NCBI GenBank assembly: GCA_021732895.1
Contig: JAKFWE010000318.1
Span: 1-5,682, forward strand
Reading direction: 5' to 3'
From: Allobosea sp.
GTDB lineage: Bacteria > Pseudomonadota > Alphaproteobacteria > Rhizobiales > Beijerinckiaceae
DNA length: 5,682 nt
Below the pieces are notes generated by a model that had not been told where the DNA came from, did no database searches, and was given only the letters and a program-made list of their open reading frames with translations. The position numbers and the translations under genes are program-made. Below, piece after piece: positions 3,977 through 5,682 of the stretch. Position 1 is the first letter of the stretch, and every line of letters begins with the position of its first letter.

Positions 3977-5682
3977 ATGGCTGGTCTTCTGTGCGAGCGG
4001 CTTGTGTCGGCGCCGGTGCTGCCGGCCCGCGCCAGCGCCGAGAAGCTGCTCGTCCGCGAACTGATCGACCGCCTCCGCGACGAGGCGGCGGCGGAGGCCC
4101 TGCGCCTGCATTGCCGCGAGAACCAGCGCTCGGCCGCGCTGCTCGCCGGGGTGCTGGCGCATGCGCCGTTTCTGACCCATCTGATGCGCGCCGACCCGCA
4201 TGGCCTGCTCGCGACGCTGACCACGCCGCCGGAAGCGCGCCGCGACGCGCTTCTGGCGGCGATCGCCGCGGAGGCCGCGTCAGCGGAGACCCCCGCGCTG
4301 ATGAGCGCGCTGCGCCGCGCCCGCAACGCCATGGCGCTGCTCGTCGCGCTGGCCGATCTCGGCGGCGTCTGGGACGTCGAGACGGTAACGGGAGCGCTGA
4401 CCGCGATGGCCGACGCCGCCGTCCGGCTGGCCTGCGACCACGCCTTGCGCCAGGCCGCGGCGCTGGGCCGGATCCGGCTCGGGGACGAGGCGTCTCCGGG
4501 CGTCGGCTCGGGGCTGGTCGTGCTGGCTCTGGGCAAGCACGGGGCGGGCGAGCTGAACTATTCCTCCGACATCGACATCGTCGTCTTCTTCGATCCCGGC
4601 GCGGCCGAGGCGGCGGGCGTCGCCGAACCGTCGAGCTTCTTCGTCAAGCTGACGCAGCAGATCGCGCGCATCATCCAGGAGCGCACGCCAGACGGCTACG
4701 TCTTCCGCGTCGATCTGCGCCTGCGCCCCGATCCCGCCTCGACGCATGTCGCCGTCGCCCTGCCGAGCGCCTACGCTTACTACGAGACGGTCGGCCAGAA
4801 CTGGGAACGGGCCGCGATGATCAAGGCGCGGCCGATCGCAGGCGACATCGGGCTCGGCGAGCGCTTCATCGCCGATCTCGCGCCCTTCATCTGGCGCAAA
4901 TACTTCGATTTCGCCACGATCGCCGACATTCATGCGATGAAGCGCCAAATCCATGCGGTGAAGGGCCATGACGTCGTCGCCGTGGCCGGCCACAACGTCA
5001 AGCTCGGGCGCGGCGGCATCCGCGAGGTCGAGTTCTTCGTCCAGACGCAGCAGCTCGTCTTCGGCGGCCGGCGCCCGGCGCTGCGCGGCCCGCGCACGGT
5101 GGAGATGCTGGCGGCGCTGACGCAGGAAGGCTGGATCACGCCGCAGGCGCGCGACGAGCTCGCCGAATCCTACCGTTTCCTGCGCGGCGTCGAGCACCGC
5201 CTGCAGATGCGCCATGACGAGCAGACCCAGACCCTGCCGGCTCAGGCCGCCGACCTGGAGGCCTTCGCGCGTTTCTGCGGCTACTCGTCGAAGGCGGCTT
5301 TCGGCAAGGCGCTGACCGGCCACGCCAGCCGCGTCGAAGGCCATTACGCGCTGCTCTTCGAGGACGGGCCGAGCCTTGCGAGCAAGGCCGGCACGCTGAG
5401 CTTCACCGGTTCGGAGCTCGACCCCGCGACGCTGGCGACGCTGGGCAAGCTCGGCTTCCGCGACGGCAAGGCCGCCGCCGAGACGGTGCGCGGCTGGCAT
5501 TTCGGCCGCCGCGCCGCCGTGACCAGCGCCCGCGCCCGCGAGGTTTTGACGGAACTGACGCCGGCGCTGCTGGTCGCGCTCGGGCGGACGGCCGATCCCG
5601 ACGGCGCGCTCGCCCATCTCGACAACGCCTTCGTGCGCATGCCCGCGGCGGTCGAGTTGCTGACGCTGCTGCGCTCGCGGGA
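3977..5682 (+). CDS. glnE: Bifunctional glutamine synthetase adenylyltransferase/deadenylylase (3' partial)
   Basis: The frame stays open from ATG 3977 to the window end: 568 complete codons plus two bases, of a family that usually has about 950-1000 residues. GlnE attaches and removes AMP on a tyrosine of glutamine synthetase according to PII status and glutamine. A helical N-terminal part (about 1-170) leads into the first nucleotidyltransferase domain, the deadenylylating half. This contains GSGLVVLALGKHGAGELNY, then SSDID with acidic Asp198 and Asp200, and Asp246 in FRVDLRLRPD. Further family signatures are QNWERAAMIKARP (274-286) and KLGRGGIREVEFFVQTQQ (342-359), then helical segments such as ESYRFLRGVEHRLQMRHDEQ. 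The visible part ends in the central helical region; the second, adenylylating domain lies beyond the window. No frame break is seen. The 13-base gap and GGAG site indicate co-transcription with the kinase gene. Confidence 0.96.
   Translation, partial: MAGLLCERLVSAPVLPARASAEKLLVRELIDRLRDEAAAEALRLHCRENQRSAALLAGVLAHAPFLTHLMRADPHGLLATLTTPPEARRDALLAAIAAEAASAETPALMSALRRARNAMALLVALADLGGVWDVETVTGALTAMADAAVRLACDHALRQAAALGRIRLGDEASPGVGSGLVVLALGKHGAGELNYSSDIDIVVFFDPGAAEAAGVAEPSSFFVKLTQQIARIIQERTPDGYVFRVDLRLRPDPASTHVAVALPSAYAYYETVGQNWERAAMIKARPIAGDIGLGERFIADLAPFIWRKYFDFATIADIHAMKRQIHAVKGHDVVAVAGHNVKLGRGGIREVEFFVQTQQLVFGGRRPALRGPRTVEMLAALTQEGWITPQARDELAESYRFLRGVEHRLQMRHDEQTQTLPAQAADLEAFARFCGYSSKAAFGKALTGHASRVEGHYALLFEDGPSLASKAGTLSFTGSELDPATLATLGKLGFRDGKAAAETVRGWHFGRRAAVTSARAREVLTELTPALLVALGRTADPDGALAHLDNAFVRMPAAVELLTLLRSR

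Noticed and set aside
2248..4536. Very long open frame on the - strand (762 codons) opposite the kinase and glnE.
   Set aside because: It lies antisense to two genes with intact family motifs, is composed of low-complexity Arg/Ala/Asp-rich sequence and shows no recognisable domain. Such frames are a by-product of high-GC codon bias.
3991..4971. Alternative + strand frame of 326 codons in the same region as glnE.
   Set aside because: It is the shifted frame of glnE, Arg/Gly-rich, with no domain. The true glnE frame runs off the window end, so it has no stop codon here.
4280..5617. Long - strand frame opposite glnE.
   Set aside because: glnE is unequivocal on the + strand with all catalytic motifs in one unbroken frame; the antisense product has no recognisable motif.
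1..5682. CRISPR arrays, tRNA or rRNA genes, insertion sequences, attachment sites.
   Set aside because: None seen: no regularly spaced repeats, no tRNA-like folds noticed, no transposase or integrase motifs, and nearly all the sequence is accounted for by the listed genes.

Overview
The window is high-GC, tightly packed DNA whose genes all run on the + strand. Strong G/C preference at third codon positions, the protein families and the gene order (cytochrome c biogenesis gene end, HtrA/DegP protease, OmpR-type response regulator, HAMP histidine kinase, glnE) point to an alphaproteobacterium. The order most resembles Hyphomicrobiales/Rhizobiales (rhizobia, Bosea or Methylobacterium relatives). 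This placement rests on recalled synteny and composition, not on a database search.

Layout. 1-168: the last 55 codons of an upstream gene, one membrane helix plus a short charged tail, probably ccmH/cycL. 169-298: a 130-base leader with an inverted repeat that could be an operator and a potential hairpin just before a good ribosome binding site. 299-1486: a 395-residue exported or membrane-anchored trypsin-like protease with an intact His/Asp/Ser triad but only one PDZ domain. 1487-1676: a spacer with a candidate promoter, a very strong 14-bp hairpin and an exact 17-bp-period tandem repeat that ends at the response regulator start. 1677-2345: OmpR/PhoB-family response regulator. 2346-2460: an unusually long gap for a regulator/kinase pair, with a second candidate promoter whose -35 hexamer lies inside a perfect 13-bp palindrome. 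2461-3963: membrane histidine kinase, best started at a GTG. 3977-end: glnE, starting 13 bases after the kinase stop, with its first catalytic (deadenylylating) domain complete and the gene running off the window.

How the genes may work together. The kinase and response regulator form a cognate pair. The protease just upstream is a plausible target or partner in periplasmic protein quality control, alongside cytochrome c assembly. glnE, which controls glutamine synthetase by adenylylation and deadenylylation, appears to share the kinase transcript. The genes belong to known families and no new system is evident. What deserves a second look is mostly in the three spacers and in the reduced architecture of the protease.
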